Assembly: GCF_004216695.1 (NCBI RefSeq)
Contig: NZ_SGXC01000003.1
Span: 620,001-684,000, forward strand
Origin: Pigmentiphaga kullae
GTDB taxonomy: Bacteria; Pseudomonadota; Gammaproteobacteria; Burkholderiales; Burkholderiaceae_B
Direction of reading: 5' to 3'
Length of the DNA: 64,000 nt
This document shows positions 1 through 8,735 of the stretch, piece after piece. Each line of letters begins with the position of its first letter. The first letter of the stretch is position 1. Under the pieces are notes generated by a model that had not been told where the DNA came from, did not search any database, and was given only the letters and a program-made list of their open reading frames with translations. A program made the translations under genes and the position numbers.

Positions 1-664
1 TGCCGTCCACCGTGATCCGGGGCAGCTGCCAGGCGTCGTCCCCCGGCCGGGCGAGCCCGCGCTGGATGGTGGTCGCATTGCGATAGCCGGCCTCGCGCGC
101 CAGTTCGACGTGGCGTTCGTCGTAGCGTCCGTAGGGAAAGCAGAAAGCGTCGACAGGCTGGCCCGTCAGGGCCTGCAGCCGCTGCCGGGATCCGGCGATC
201 TGCGTCCGTGCCTGCTCCGGTTCCTGCCGGGGCAGGTCCACGTGGTCGGTCGTATGCGAACCGATCTCCTGGCCCGCCTCGGCCCATTGCCGCAGGTGGT
301 CGGCGGACATCAGCGGGACCTGAGGGATGCGGTGGGCGGCGTCCCAGTCGTTGGTTCCGCCCACGCGGCCGGCCACCACGTAGTTAGTCGCGCTGAACCC
401 GACCTCGCGCAGCACGGGCAGCGCGTGGCGCAGCACGTTCAGATAGCCGTCGTCGAAGGTGATGCCGAACACCCGGCCTCGCCGTTCGCCCGACAGATAG
501 GGTTGCAGGTCCCGCATCGACAGGCCGCGGTAGCCCAGCCTGTGCATCCAGCGCATCTGCGCCGCGAAGGCGCCGGGCGCGACCGTCAGGTGCCGGAAGG
601 GCATGCCAGCGGGCGGCAGCGCGTCGATCTGGTGGTACATCAGGATGGGGATGGCCCGGGTCAC
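1..664 (-). CDS. Polysaccharide deacetylase (NodB-like), C-terminus cut by window edge
   Basis: Predicted to remove N- or O-acetyl groups from the exopolysaccharide made by the genes upstream of it. The NodB homology domain is clear: metal-binding TFDDGY near residue 70, the SHTTDH histidine motif, and the CFPYGRYD substrate-groove motif. The reading frame is still open at base 1, so the end of the protein is missing. The start is taken as the GTG at 664, because its GTGA overlaps the stop of the flippase gene, the same coupling seen through this operon. An internal ATG nine residues in is the alternative. Family assignment is firm; the substrate is inferred only from the neighbours. Confidence 0.85.
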   Translation of the reverse strand, partial: MTRAIPILMYHQIDALPPAGMPFRHLTVAPGAFAAQMRWMHRLGYRGLSMRDLQPYLSGERRGRVFGITFDDGYLNVLRHALPVLREVGFSATNYVVAGRVGGTNDWDAAHRIPQVPLMSADHLRQWAEAGQEIGSHTTDHVDLPRQEPEQARTQIAGSRQRLQALTGQPVDAFCFPYGRYDERHVELAREAGYRNATTIQRGLARPGDDAWQLPRITVDG

Positions 665-1947
665 GGCAAGGCCTCCTGTGCAACGGCCGCCGTCTCGGCG
701 CGGCGTATCTCGGCGCGCGTGCAGGCCAGGACGGCGGCGATGTAGAACAGCTCGCCGCACAGCACGCCGAAGGGGGCTCCGATCGCGCCCCAGTGCAGCA
801 TCGCCGCCTGGCAGATGGCCAGCGACAGCAGCGCCGATCCCAGCGTGATGGCGGTCAGCGTGCGCAGCCGCTGCCGCAGCAGCAGCAGGAGCATCAGCGG
901 ATCCCGCAGCGACATGACCAGGAACACGGCGCCCCAGAGCTGGAACAGGATGTCGCGCTGCGCGAAATCCTTGCGCATCAGGTCGATGAAGATCCAGTCG
1001 CGCAGCAGCCAGGCGATGCCCAGGTAGATCAGCGTCATCGCCCCCAGGATGGCGGAGAACAGCACGAGGCGCCGTGCGGTCGCGCGCGGCCCGAGCTGGT
1101 GCAGCCAGCCCGAGGCGACGGGCGTCAACTGCTTCTGCACGCCGGCCGTGACCAGGTTCACGGGCATCATGACGAGCCGGGACGCGGCCAGGGCGGCTAC
1201 GGCCGCCAGGTCCAGCGTGGCCGCGGCCAGGAAGCTGTAGCCCTGGTTGAACAGCCAGTAGATGACGCCGCCCGAAGCGGCCCAGAAGCCGACGTGGGCG
1301 ATCTCGCGCATGCGGCCCGGCGGGGCGTCGGCGTCCATGTCGTCGCGCAGCGCGCGGCGCAGCAGCCGGCCGCACGCCAGCGCGGACAGCGCGGCGCCGC
1401 CCAGCGCGATGGTGGCGGCGACGGGCTGGCGCATGGCCAGGAGGCCCCCGGCGATCAGGCCCGCCACATAGACCGTGTCGGCGGCCAGGACCGCGTGCGG
1501 CCGCTGGTAGACGAGCAGGATGCCGCGGAAATATTCCCGGTAGGTCGCGGCGGCCAGCAGGGCGACCGCCGCGATGCAGACGGGCAGGGCGTCGGGCTGC
1601 AGCGCGTCCGCCGCCCAGGCCAGCCCGATGGCGGCCAGCGCCACGGCGCTGCCGGCCGCGGTCCAGCGCCGCTGGTCCCGCCACAGCCCGCCTATCCACG
1701 ACCGGCGCGCGTCGGCGTCCAGGCCGGGCAGGCGTATCACCAGCGGCGTCGAGATGAAGGTGCCTTGCAGCGTGGTGGCGAGCATCATGCCGTTGAAGGC
1801 CAGCACGTAGTACCCGTACTGGGTCTCGCTGGCATAACGGATCAGGATCAGCCCGACCAGGAAGTTGGCGCCGGACAACAGCGCCTGATCGACGATCGAG
1901 CTGCCGAACAGCCGTACCAGCCGGGACGAGAACGGCGAGTCCGTCAT
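661..1947 (-). CDS. Polysaccharide flippase, Wzx/PST type
   Basis: An integral membrane protein of 428 residues with many hydrophobic segments. It starts MTDSPFSSRLVRLFGSSI and continues with a GANFLVGLILIRY segment typical of the N-terminus of polysaccharide-biosynthesis (PST/MATE-like) flippases. Its likely role is to flip lipid-linked repeat units across the inner membrane. The ATG at 1947 overlaps the TGA of the preceding glycosyltransferase (ATGA), so translation is probably coupled, and its own TGA overlaps the start of the deacetylase. The EPS context supports the role; the exact substrate cannot be read from sequence. Confidence 0.8.
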   Translation of the reverse strand: MTDSPFSSRLVRLFGSSIVDQALLSGANFLVGLILIRYASETQYGYYVLAFNGMMLATTLQGTFISTPLVIRLPGLDADARRSWIGGLWRDQRRWTAAGSAVALAAIGLAWAADALQPDALPVCIAAVALLAAATYREYFRGILLVYQRPHAVLAADTVYVAGLIAGGLLAMRQPVAATIALGGAALSALACGRLLRRALRDDMDADAPPGRMREIAHVGFWAASGGVIYWLFNQGYSFLAAATLDLAAVAALAASRLVMMPVNLVTAGVQKQLTPVASGWLHQLGPRATARRLVLFSAILGAMTLIYLGIAWLLRDWIFIDLMRKDFAQRDILFQLWGAVFLVMSLRDPLMLLLLLRQRLRTLTAITLGSALLSLAICQAAMLHWGAIGAPFGVLCGELFYIAAVLACTRAEIRRAETAAVAQEALP

Positions 1948-3125
1948 TGTCCGTCGCGCCGGGTCTTGACCCAGCCCTGTTCCCCGCGCCGCCGCAGCAG
2001 CGCATGGAGTTTCCACAGCACGAAGAACGGCGCGCGCGCCAGGTCCAGCAGCGCACGCGGGCCCAGCGGCCCCAGTTGCCAGCCGCGCAGGATGTGCGCG
2101 CCCAGGATGATGCCCATCAGGACCGCCCAGCCCACCCAGGCCCAGGCGGCCGGCGTGACCAGCGCGGCCAGCAGCGCGAGCACCAGCAGGGCGCCGATTT
2201 CCAGCGCGACGTAGCCGATGGGCAGGGTCAGCAGGTCCAGCGCGAGATCCATGCAGATGCGGTCCGGCCGCGCCAGCCCGGCGCGCAGCAGCCTGCCGGT
2301 GTAGATACGGATCACCGCGAAGCGGCCGCCTTCCCAGCGCTGGCGCTGCGAGACCGAGGCCGATCCCGAGGCCACCAGTTCGGCATCGGCGTGGGCCTCG
2401 TCCACGTACCAGACGCGGATGCCTTCCAGGCCCAGGACGATGCCTTGTTCCAGGTCCTCGGTCAGCGAGACCGAGCGGAACGGATGGTCGCGCAGCAGCG
2501 CATGGGTGAAGCCCATGCCGTTGCCGCGCAGGCCGCAGGAGACGCGCAGGCGTTCCCGGGCACGGCCGCGGACCGCGTGGAATGCGCCATAGGCGATGGT
2601 GATGATGCGGGTGCGCCAGGAGTCGTCGGGATTGAGCACGCCGTAGTTGGCTTGCAGGGCCTGTGCGCCTTGCTCGATGCGCGCGGCGAAGGCCGACAGG
2701 AAATTGGGCGAAACCACCGTGTCGGCGTCGACCACGGCGATGGCGTCCGCCCACTGGCCGGCGGCGCTGTGGGCGATGCCATGGGCCAGCGCATAGCCCT
2801 TGCCGCGCAGCGTGTCGTCGCGGCGCTCGATCACCGTGGCGCCCGCGGCGGCGGCCAGCCGCGCGGTGTCGTCGGCGCAGTTGTCGGCGATCACGACCAC
2901 GCGCATGCGGTCGGCGGGCCAGTCGATCTGCCGCAGGCTGGCGACCGTGCGTTCGATCACGGCGGCCTCGTTGTGGGCGGGGACCAGGATGTCGAAGCGC
3001 AGCGAGCGCGATGCCGGCTGCGGCGCGGGAGCGCGCCACGACAACAGCGTCATCAGGCCCAGGTAGAGGCAGGAGATGGTGGCGGGAACGGCCGCCAGGC
3101 AAAGCAGGAAATAGATCAGTCCCAC
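1944..3125 (-). CDS. Family 2 glycosyltransferase, membrane-anchored
   Basis: A 393-residue GT2 enzyme. An N-terminal hydrophobic segment is followed by the GT-A fold with DILVPAHNEA at its start, a VVDADT metal-binding motif, TEDLEQG acceptor-side motif and a QRQRW motif, then C-terminal membrane segments. This QxxRW plus TED architecture is typical of processive or membrane-bound GT2 enzymes. The start chosen is the GTG at 3125, which has a GAGGA ribosome-binding site eight bases upstream and lies 10 bases after the previous stop. It probably transfers a sugar during repeat-unit assembly; donor and linkage are unknown. Confidence 0.82.
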   Translation of the reverse strand: MGLIYFLLCLAAVPATISCLYLGLMTLLSWRAPAPQPASRSLRFDILVPAHNEAAVIERTVASLRQIDWPADRMRVVVIADNCADDTARLAAAAGATVIERRDDTLRGKGYALAHGIAHSAAGQWADAIAVVDADTVVSPNFLSAFAARIEQGAQALQANYGVLNPDDSWRTRIITIAYGAFHAVRGRARERLRVSCGLRGNGMGFTHALLRDHPFRSVSLTEDLEQGIVLGLEGIRVWYVDEAHADAELVASGSASVSQRQRWEGGRFAVIRIYTGRLLRAGLARPDRICMDLALDLLTLPIGYVALEIGALLVLALLAALVTPAAWAWVGWAVLMGIILGAHILRGWQLGPLGPRALLDLARAPFFVLWKLHALLRRRGEQGWVKTRRDGQ

Positions 3126-3135
3126 GGATGGATCC

Positions 3136-4059
3136 TCAGGCGTATTCGCGATAATGCCAGCCCGCGAGCACGGACAGTTTGCCGGCGTTCGCGCAGGCGC
3201 GCGCGAGCCAGTGCGCGCTGCGGTGCAGGCCGGCGGGCAGCGTGACCAGGGCAAGCAGCAGCGCGGCCAGCGCCTGCGCCAGCGCGCGCACGAAGAACAG
3301 CAGCCTGCGCGCGGGCCCGAGGCCGCCGAGCTTGCCTTCCAGGAAGTGGCGGGCGTAGTCCTGGCCGCCGCGCAAGGCGCGCGCCAGTATCCATTTCAGG
3401 CGCAGGCGGGACGGCACCACGTCCTCGGTGGCCACCGCCTCGTCGCTCCAGACGATCCGGGCGCCCTGGCCGACCAGCCGCATCAGCAGGTCGCCATCCT
3501 CGCCGCCGGTCAGCCCGAACGAGGGATCGAACGGCCCCGCCGCCTCCTGGCCGGCCAGCCATCGCGCGGCGATCAAGGCATTGCCGATGCGCATGACGTT
3601 CAAGGGCACCAGCGAACCCGTCGCCATCCGGGGGCCGTCGTAGAACCCGCCCCGTCGTATCCAGGCCGGCGCGTCCGCGGGCACGACCGGCACCACGGGG
3701 GCCAGCACGCCATCGGCGGCATGGTCGCGCGCGGCGGTGTGCAGCGTGCGCAGCCACGCCGCGCCCACGCGTTCGTCGTCGTCCACGAAGGCCAGCCAGT
3801 CCGCGCGCGCGTGGGCGACACAGCGGTTGCGGGTCAGCGAGATGTTCTTTTCCGGCTGGATGTCGTAGACCAGGGGCGCCGAAAATGTCGCCCGGCGCGC
3901 TTCGACCACGGCCCGGGCGCTGCCGGCCGGATCGTTGTCCACCACGACCACCTGGACCGGCGCGAGCGTCTGGCCGGCCAGATCGCCCAGCAGCGCGTCC
4001 AGGCGCTCGGCGCGCCGGTAGGTGGCGATGCAGACCGCGATGCGGGGCGGCTCATTCAT
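3136..4059 (-). CDS. Family 2 glycosyltransferase
   Basis: A 307-residue GT2 enzyme opening with IAVCIATYRRAERLD, then a VDNDPAGSAR nucleotide-binding segment, FVDDDER (DxD-type metal site) and a GGEDGDL motif. A hydrophobic stretch near residues 255-285 may associate it with the membrane. The start at 4059 (MNEPPRI) is preferred over the ATG 39 bases upstream. It has GGAG at a good distance and overlaps the acyltransferase stop by eight bases, in keeping with the rest of the operon. It is likely a second sugar transferase of the EPS repeat unit. Confidence 0.82.
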   Translation of the reverse strand: MNEPPRIAVCIATYRRAERLDALLGDLAGQTLAPVQVVVVDNDPAGSARAVVEARRATFSAPLVYDIQPEKNISLTRNRCVAHARADWLAFVDDDERVGAAWLRTLHTAARDHAADGVLAPVVPVVPADAPAWIRRGGFYDGPRMATGSLVPLNVMRIGNALIAARWLAGQEAAGPFDPSFGLTGGEDGDLLMRLVGQGARIVWSDEAVATEDVVPSRLRLKWILARALRGGQDYARHFLEGKLGGLGPARRLLFFVRALAQALAALLLALVTLPAGLHRSAHWLARACANAGKLSVLAGWHYREYA

Positions 4060-5095
4060 GCTGGACTCCGGTGCGGCGGGCGGAGCCGCCGCGGACATAG
4101 GCCTTGCCCAGGAACAGCAGCCGGGTGATGCCCCAGCGATCGAACACGATCTCCAGCAGGATGGGCAGCAGGATGCCGGAGGCCAGGCCGCAGACGAACA
4201 GCACCACCGGTTCGTGCACGTTCAGGTGGGTGAGCAGGATGCGGCAGCCGGCGGTGCCGAACACATGGAACAGGTAGATGGAATAGGAGTAGCCGCCTAT
4301 GCGCACCAGCGGCTTCCATTGCCAGGCAAGCGAGTACAGGAAGGCGATGCTGACGGCCGAGTACAACTGCCCCGACAGGGCGTCGGCCGACAGGTGAGGG
4401 ACGTTCCAGCCGGCCAGGCTGGCCTGGTGCCAGGCGATGCAGGCGAGCAGTGCCGCCGCCGCGCAGGGCAGCCAGTAGCGCGGCAGCGAGGCGGGCGCGT
4501 CCAGGCCCGGCGTGCGGCGCAGCGCGACGCCCAGCAGGAAGTAGGGCAGCAGGTAGAACGCGCCGTTGATCGAGAACGGATTGGCGGCGAACCGGATGTG
4601 CGGCAGTATCAGGAAGGCCAGCAGCGTGACGGTCCAGAGCCAGCGGCGATTGCGGCCGGCCCCGGAAACGTCCAGGACGTAGATGACGATGAAGATCAGG
4701 AACAGCGCCTGCAGGAACCAGAAGTGGTCGTAGGCGTAGAACATGAACCGGAACCACGAGCCGCCGTGTTCGACGTTGACCTCGCCGACGTGGCGCTGCA
4801 CGTACTGGTAGACCTGTCCCACCATCAGCAGCGGCAGCAGCAGCCGCCGCACCTTGCCGCGGAAGAAGGGCACGAAATCGCCGGCCTGGGCGGGCCGGCG
4901 CATGGCATAGACATAGCCGGACAGAAAGGTGAACAGCGGCATGCGCAGGTACACCAGGCTGTCCGAGAACCACCGCAGCCACGCATCGTCCGGCAGGCGC
5001 AGGCCGCGCACGCCGTCGCCGATCACGTGGTAGGCCACCAGCAGGATGCAGGCCAGGCCGCGCAAGGTCTCGATGCGCAGGTCGCGGGAATTCAT
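4052..5095 (-). CDS. Acyltransferase family 3 (OafA/ExoZ/WcjN-like membrane protein)
   Basis: A 347-residue polytopic membrane protein. Its N-terminus has the family-3 signature of a charged stretch (RDLRIETLRGLACILLVAYHV) with the conserved RG and a histidine. Later it has LFTFLSGYVYA and the C-terminal SYSIYLFHVFG motif. Such proteins acetylate or succinylate sugars at the inner membrane. The ATG at 5095 overlaps the stop of the glycoside hydrolase gene (ATGA). The gene probably decorates the EPS, and the downstream deacetylase could trim the same type of substituent; that pairing is an inference. Confidence 0.85.
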   Translation of the reverse strand: MNSRDLRIETLRGLACILLVAYHVIGDGVRGLRLPDDAWLRWFSDSLVYLRMPLFTFLSGYVYAMRRPAQAGDFVPFFRGKVRRLLLPLLMVGQVYQYVQRHVGEVNVEHGGSWFRFMFYAYDHFWFLQALFLIFIVIYVLDVSGAGRNRRWLWTVTLLAFLILPHIRFAANPFSINGAFYLLPYFLLGVALRRTPGLDAPASLPRYWLPCAAAALLACIAWHQASLAGWNVPHLSADALSGQLYSAVSIAFLYSLAWQWKPLVRIGGYSYSIYLFHVFGTAGCRILLTHLNVHEPVVLFVCGLASGILLPILLEIVFDRWGITRLLFLGKAYVRGGSARRTGVQHE

Positions 5096-7437
5096 GGGCG
5101 GATCTCCTGTCCGGCGACGCCACGGACGATCTCGAACCACGGGCTGGATTGTTCGGGCGTGGCGTACAGGCGCACGCGTACGGACTGGTCCCCGGACGCC
5201 TCCGTGGGCAGGGGCGCCATGCGGCGCCCCGCGCCATCCAGCGGGTGGACGGCGACCGGACGGCCCTGCGTGGCGATCTCGAACTCCAGCGGATGGCGGG
5301 CAAGCCAGGTGGGACCGGCCGTGGCGCGTGGCGCCGACGGGCCGGCCGCGCCCGCATCGGGCTCGAGCGTGATCCATCCCGGTTTGCCGGGATAGGGAAT
5401 CACGCGCTTGGGGCGTGGCGGCTGGGAGCCCGGCTGCCTGCCGGCGGTGGCGCTGCCCACGGTCAGCAGCATGTGGCCGGACTCGGCCAGGGAGTGTCCA
5501 TCCAGTGGAGTCAGCAGCAGCGACACCGGGGCCGCGGGGCCGGTCGGCCGAATCGCATGGTCCGCCGCGGACAGGCGGCCGGCCAGCGGGCCGAACACGC
5601 CCCAGGCCCGGGGCGTATCGACGATGACGAGTCCTTGCGCCGCATCGTGGCGCGCCTGCCCGTCGGGCGTGGCCTGCCCGGCCGAAGGAGGAGGCGTCCA
5701 GGATGCATCGTTGGCGCCCGGCGCCTGCGCCAGGCGGAACGACCACGCATGCGCGGGCACGACGGACAGCCGGCGCTCGACGCTGCGTTCGAGCGCGTCG
5801 GCCACGGCCGACTGCGCGATGTCCAGCGCGGCGGATTCGGGCAGGGGAAGATCGAGGCTGCGCGCCAGGGGACGAACGTACTCCGAGCGGAACAGCAGGG
5901 CGCTTTGTCCGGCCAGGGCCAGCTTGCCCCAGTCTGCCGCCAGCGAGAAGCGTGTCGGCCCCTCCGGCGGCGGCCATTGGTCCGCGTAGTCGAAGAAGAA
6001 CAGCCCGTCCCAGTCCTGCAGCGAAGCGAGGGTCGCCATGATGGGGAGTATCGCGGAGCCGCCGGGGTTGGGATAGGGCTGATTGTATTCGCTGACGACG
6101 AAGGGTTTGCCGGCGTCGCGCCGCAGCGACAGCGCCAGCAGGCGGGACAGTTCGGACGAGCCCGACGCGCTCGCGGCCGTCATGCGCCAGTCGTCCGTCC
6201 GGTCTTGCGCGCCGCCGGCGATGGGATGGGCGACGTACACGTGCTCGTCCACGTAGTCCATGTCCCGCTGCGAGAAGAGATTCATGATGCCGCCGAACGC
6301 CATCTGCGTGCCGGTGACGGGCACGCGCGGGTCGGTTTCCTCGTGCACCGCCCGGCGCAGCCGGACGAAGTAGGCGGCGTCGGTGTCGGCCAGGAACTGG
6401 ACGAAATCGCGCTTCTTGCGGGGGGCTTCGACGTGCCCCCGCGCGCGGTCGACGCCCAGGCGCTGCAGCATCCGGTCCATGCGCCGGGCCGCGAGGTCCA
6501 GCGGTCCATCGGGGCCGTCCTCGTCCTCCGGCGCCGGCAGGGCGCCGGCCCAGGCGACGCCCGGGCAATGGATCCACGCGCGGCACGCGGCCTCGACCGA
6601 CCCGTGGCGTGCCGCCAGCCAAACCTGCCAGCGGCGCTCGAGCTCGGGGACATAGTGACGCTGCCTGGCCTCGGCCCAGGCGCCGCGCCGCGTCCACGAC
6701 CACAGCAGCGACGCCTCGTTGTTGATCTCCACCATGGCCAGGCCGGGGTGGTTCTTCAGGCCCAGGCGCCGGATCAACTGGCGCGCATAGGTTTCCTGGC
6801 GGTCCACCAGGGCGGGGGCGTACACGTGCAGCGGCGAGGCGATCGAAGTCGCGTCCCGGCCGGCGTCCAGGCGCGGCAGGCCATCCACCGCGGGTCGGAA
6901 CCGGTAGCCCACGTGCAGGTTCAGGTTCACGTACAGCCCTTCGCGCGTCAGGGCATCGATCAGCGCCCGCAGCCGTGCCACCGCCCCGGCGTGGAAGCTC
7001 GGGTGCGGGCCGGCGGTCAGGATGCCGATGGGCGTGCCGTCGGGGCCGGACGGCAGCGAGTCCAGGTGGTGCAGGCGGACCGCGTTGAATCCCAGCTTGC
7101 GCAGCCGCCGCGCCAGCGCGGGGGCCTGGTCGGGCGGCGGGAAGTTGGCGCCGAAACTCAGGTTGATGCCGAACAGGCGGACCCGGCGGTCGTCGTCCGT
7201 GCCCGGGATGCCGTCGGCGCCGACGGCATAGAAGTGGCCCTGCCGGGCGACGATGCGGTCGGCGCCGGACAGCGGGTGGTTCAGGGCGGACTGGTCGGGC
7301 GCGCCGCCCAGGCGATCCTCGTCGATCGCGTAGGGATAGGGCGGCGGTGCGGCCTCCCGGCCAGCGGAGGGCGCCGGTACCAGGGCAAACAGGCTGGCGG
7401 CCACCGCCCAGGCCCCCAGGCGCGGCGCCGTCATCAT
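5092..7437 (-). CDS. Secreted glycoside hydrolase, clan GH-A (GH5-like)
   Basis: A 781-residue exported protein with an N-terminal signal peptide (cleavage probably near residue 25). A TIM-barrel core follows, with GFNAVRLHH near residue 120, the acid/base region EINNE ending at E241, and VVSEYNQP with a likely nucleophile at E451. A long C-terminal part (about residues 540-780) looks like beta-rich accessory domains. The start is the ATG at 7437, whose ATGA overlaps the ligase stop. Hydrolases within EPS operons usually trim or release polymer in the periplasm. The substrate is unknown, and assignment to GH5 rather than another clan GH-A family is tentative. Confidence 0.72.
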   Translation of the reverse strand: MMTAPRLGAWAVAASLFALVPAPSAGREAAPPPYPYAIDEDRLGGAPDQSALNHPLSGADRIVARQGHFYAVGADGIPGTDDDRRVRLFGINLSFGANFPPPDQAPALARRLRKLGFNAVRLHHLDSLPSGPDGTPIGILTAGPHPSFHAGAVARLRALIDALTREGLYVNLNLHVGYRFRPAVDGLPRLDAGRDATSIASPLHVYAPALVDRQETYARQLIRRLGLKNHPGLAMVEINNEASLLWSWTRRGAWAEARQRHYVPELERRWQVWLAARHGSVEAACRAWIHCPGVAWAGALPAPEDEDGPDGPLDLAARRMDRMLQRLGVDRARGHVEAPRKKRDFVQFLADTDAAYFVRLRRAVHEETDPRVPVTGTQMAFGGIMNLFSQRDMDYVDEHVYVAHPIAGGAQDRTDDWRMTAASASGSSELSRLLALSLRRDAGKPFVVSEYNQPYPNPGGSAILPIMATLASLQDWDGLFFFDYADQWPPPEGPTRFSLAADWGKLALAGQSALLFRSEYVRPLARSLDLPLPESAALDIAQSAVADALERSVERRLSVVPAHAWSFRLAQAPGANDASWTPPPSAGQATPDGQARHDAAQGLVIVDTPRAWGVFGPLAGRLSAADHAIRPTGPAAPVSLLLTPLDGHSLAESGHMLLTVGSATAGRQPGSQPPRPKRVIPYPGKPGWITLEPDAGAAGPSAPRATAGPTWLARHPLEFEIATQGRPVAVHPLDGAGRRMAPLPTEASGDQSVRVRLYATPEQSSPWFEIVRGVAGQEIRP

Positions 7438-8735
7438 GTGCCCCGGCGGGCGAACTGTAGCCGCGCCGACACGGTGATGGACGAGAAGATCAGCACCATG
7501 TTCTGAAGCGAGACGTCCCGCAGGAACTGGCTTTCCGAGAAATTGCTGATGACCATCAGCACCAGGATGGACAGATGCAGCGCCGCCTCGTCGCGATCCA
7601 CGCGCATCAGCAGGAACAGCGATACCATGTGCCACAGCAGCAGCCCGATGAAAAGCGCGAGGCCGACGATGCCGATCTCGTTCAGCAGGTCGATGTAGCC
7701 GTTGTGGCCGTGCGAGGGCATCCAGCCGAACTCGTCGGCGATGAACTGGGCCGGCCCGCCTTCTCCGATCCAGAAGGCGCCGTAGCCGATGCCGAAGGTC
7801 AGGTGCTCCCGGGCGGCGACCAGCACCAGCCGCCAGATCTCGGTGCGGCCGGTCAGGTCGGGGCTCTTGTTGAGCAGCGTGGCGATCGGCGCGATCACGT
7901 CCTGCCAGGTGGGCAGGCGCCCGGTCGCGATATAGAAGACGTAGGTCAGCGCCAGCAGCAGGGACAGTCCGACCAGCGAGGCGATCAGTCCCGCATGGCT
8001 GTCCCGCACCCAGCGCTGGCGCAGCGCGAGATAGATGGCGATGCCGACCGCCGTCACCACCATGGACGTCGTGCTCTTGGACATGAACAGCACGAAGAGG
8101 CTGAAAAGCGTGGCCGCCACCGTGCGGCCCAGGGGCAGCCGCCGCTCCATGCATTCGCGCAGCCACAGCATCACGCACAGCCCGGCCACCGCGCCCAGCA
8201 GGTTCTTCTGCCACATGATGCCGCGCCAGGCGCCGTCCAGGAACAGATCGACGCCGATATGGGGCAGCGCCACCGCGACGAAGGCGGACACCACGACCAG
8301 CGCCGACAGGGTGCCCAGCAGGGCGTGGGAGAACTGGCGCGGCCGGGCGATGGGCGGGGAGATGACGATGCCCGTCAGCAGCAGTCCGCCCAGCAGGATG
8401 ACCCGCTTGATCGTGACGTTGGGGGCCGGCGACCAGGCGATCGAGGCCGCGCAATAGATCAGCAGCAGGATCAGGAACGGATTCATGCGCCGGAAGATAC
8501 CCAGCGCCTCGGCCGGATGCCGGTAGGCCAGCCAGCCGGCGGTCAGGAAGATGGTGCCGAACTGGATCTGCCGCAGCAGCGAGCCTTCGGCGATCTGGTG
8601 TCCCGCCTCGGGGCCGAGTTCGCCCATCTGGAACGTGGTCGGCACCAGCGAGCAGATGAAGCAGAGCGCGACCAGCGCGCCGATCAGGAAATGATCGAGG
8701 CGCCGCGCCGAGGCCGGGCCGTCCAACTCATGCAC
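7434..8735 (-). CDS. O-antigen ligase / Wzy-type polymerase family protein
   Basis: A 433-residue polytopic membrane protein. It has the Wzy_C pattern of TM helices before and after a periplasmic loop that carries the HGHNGYIDLLNEIG segment. The TGRTEIWRL motif before it is also typical of the O-antigen ligase superfamily. It is likely to polymerise EPS repeat units in the periplasm, though ligase activity cannot be excluded. The GTG at 8735 is chosen; it overlaps the kinase stop by eight bases. Longer in-frame extensions only read through the kinase gene in another frame and carry no recognisable domain. Confidence 0.78.
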   Translation of the reverse strand: MHELDGPASARRLDHFLIGALVALCFICSLVPTTFQMGELGPEAGHQIAEGSLLRQIQFGTIFLTAGWLAYRHPAEALGIFRRMNPFLILLLIYCAASIAWSPAPNVTIKRVILLGGLLLTGIVISPPIARPRQFSHALLGTLSALVVVSAFVAVALPHIGVDLFLDGAWRGIMWQKNLLGAVAGLCVMLWLRECMERRLPLGRTVAATLFSLFVLFMSKSTTSMVVTAVGIAIYLALRQRWVRDSHAGLIASLVGLSLLLALTYVFYIATGRLPTWQDVIAPIATLLNKSPDLTGRTEIWRLVLVAAREHLTFGIGYGAFWIGEGGPAQFIADEFGWMPSHGHNGYIDLLNEIGIVGLALFIGLLLWHMVSLFLLMRVDRDEAALHLSILVLMVISNFSESQFLRDVSLQNMVLIFSSITVSARLQFARRGT

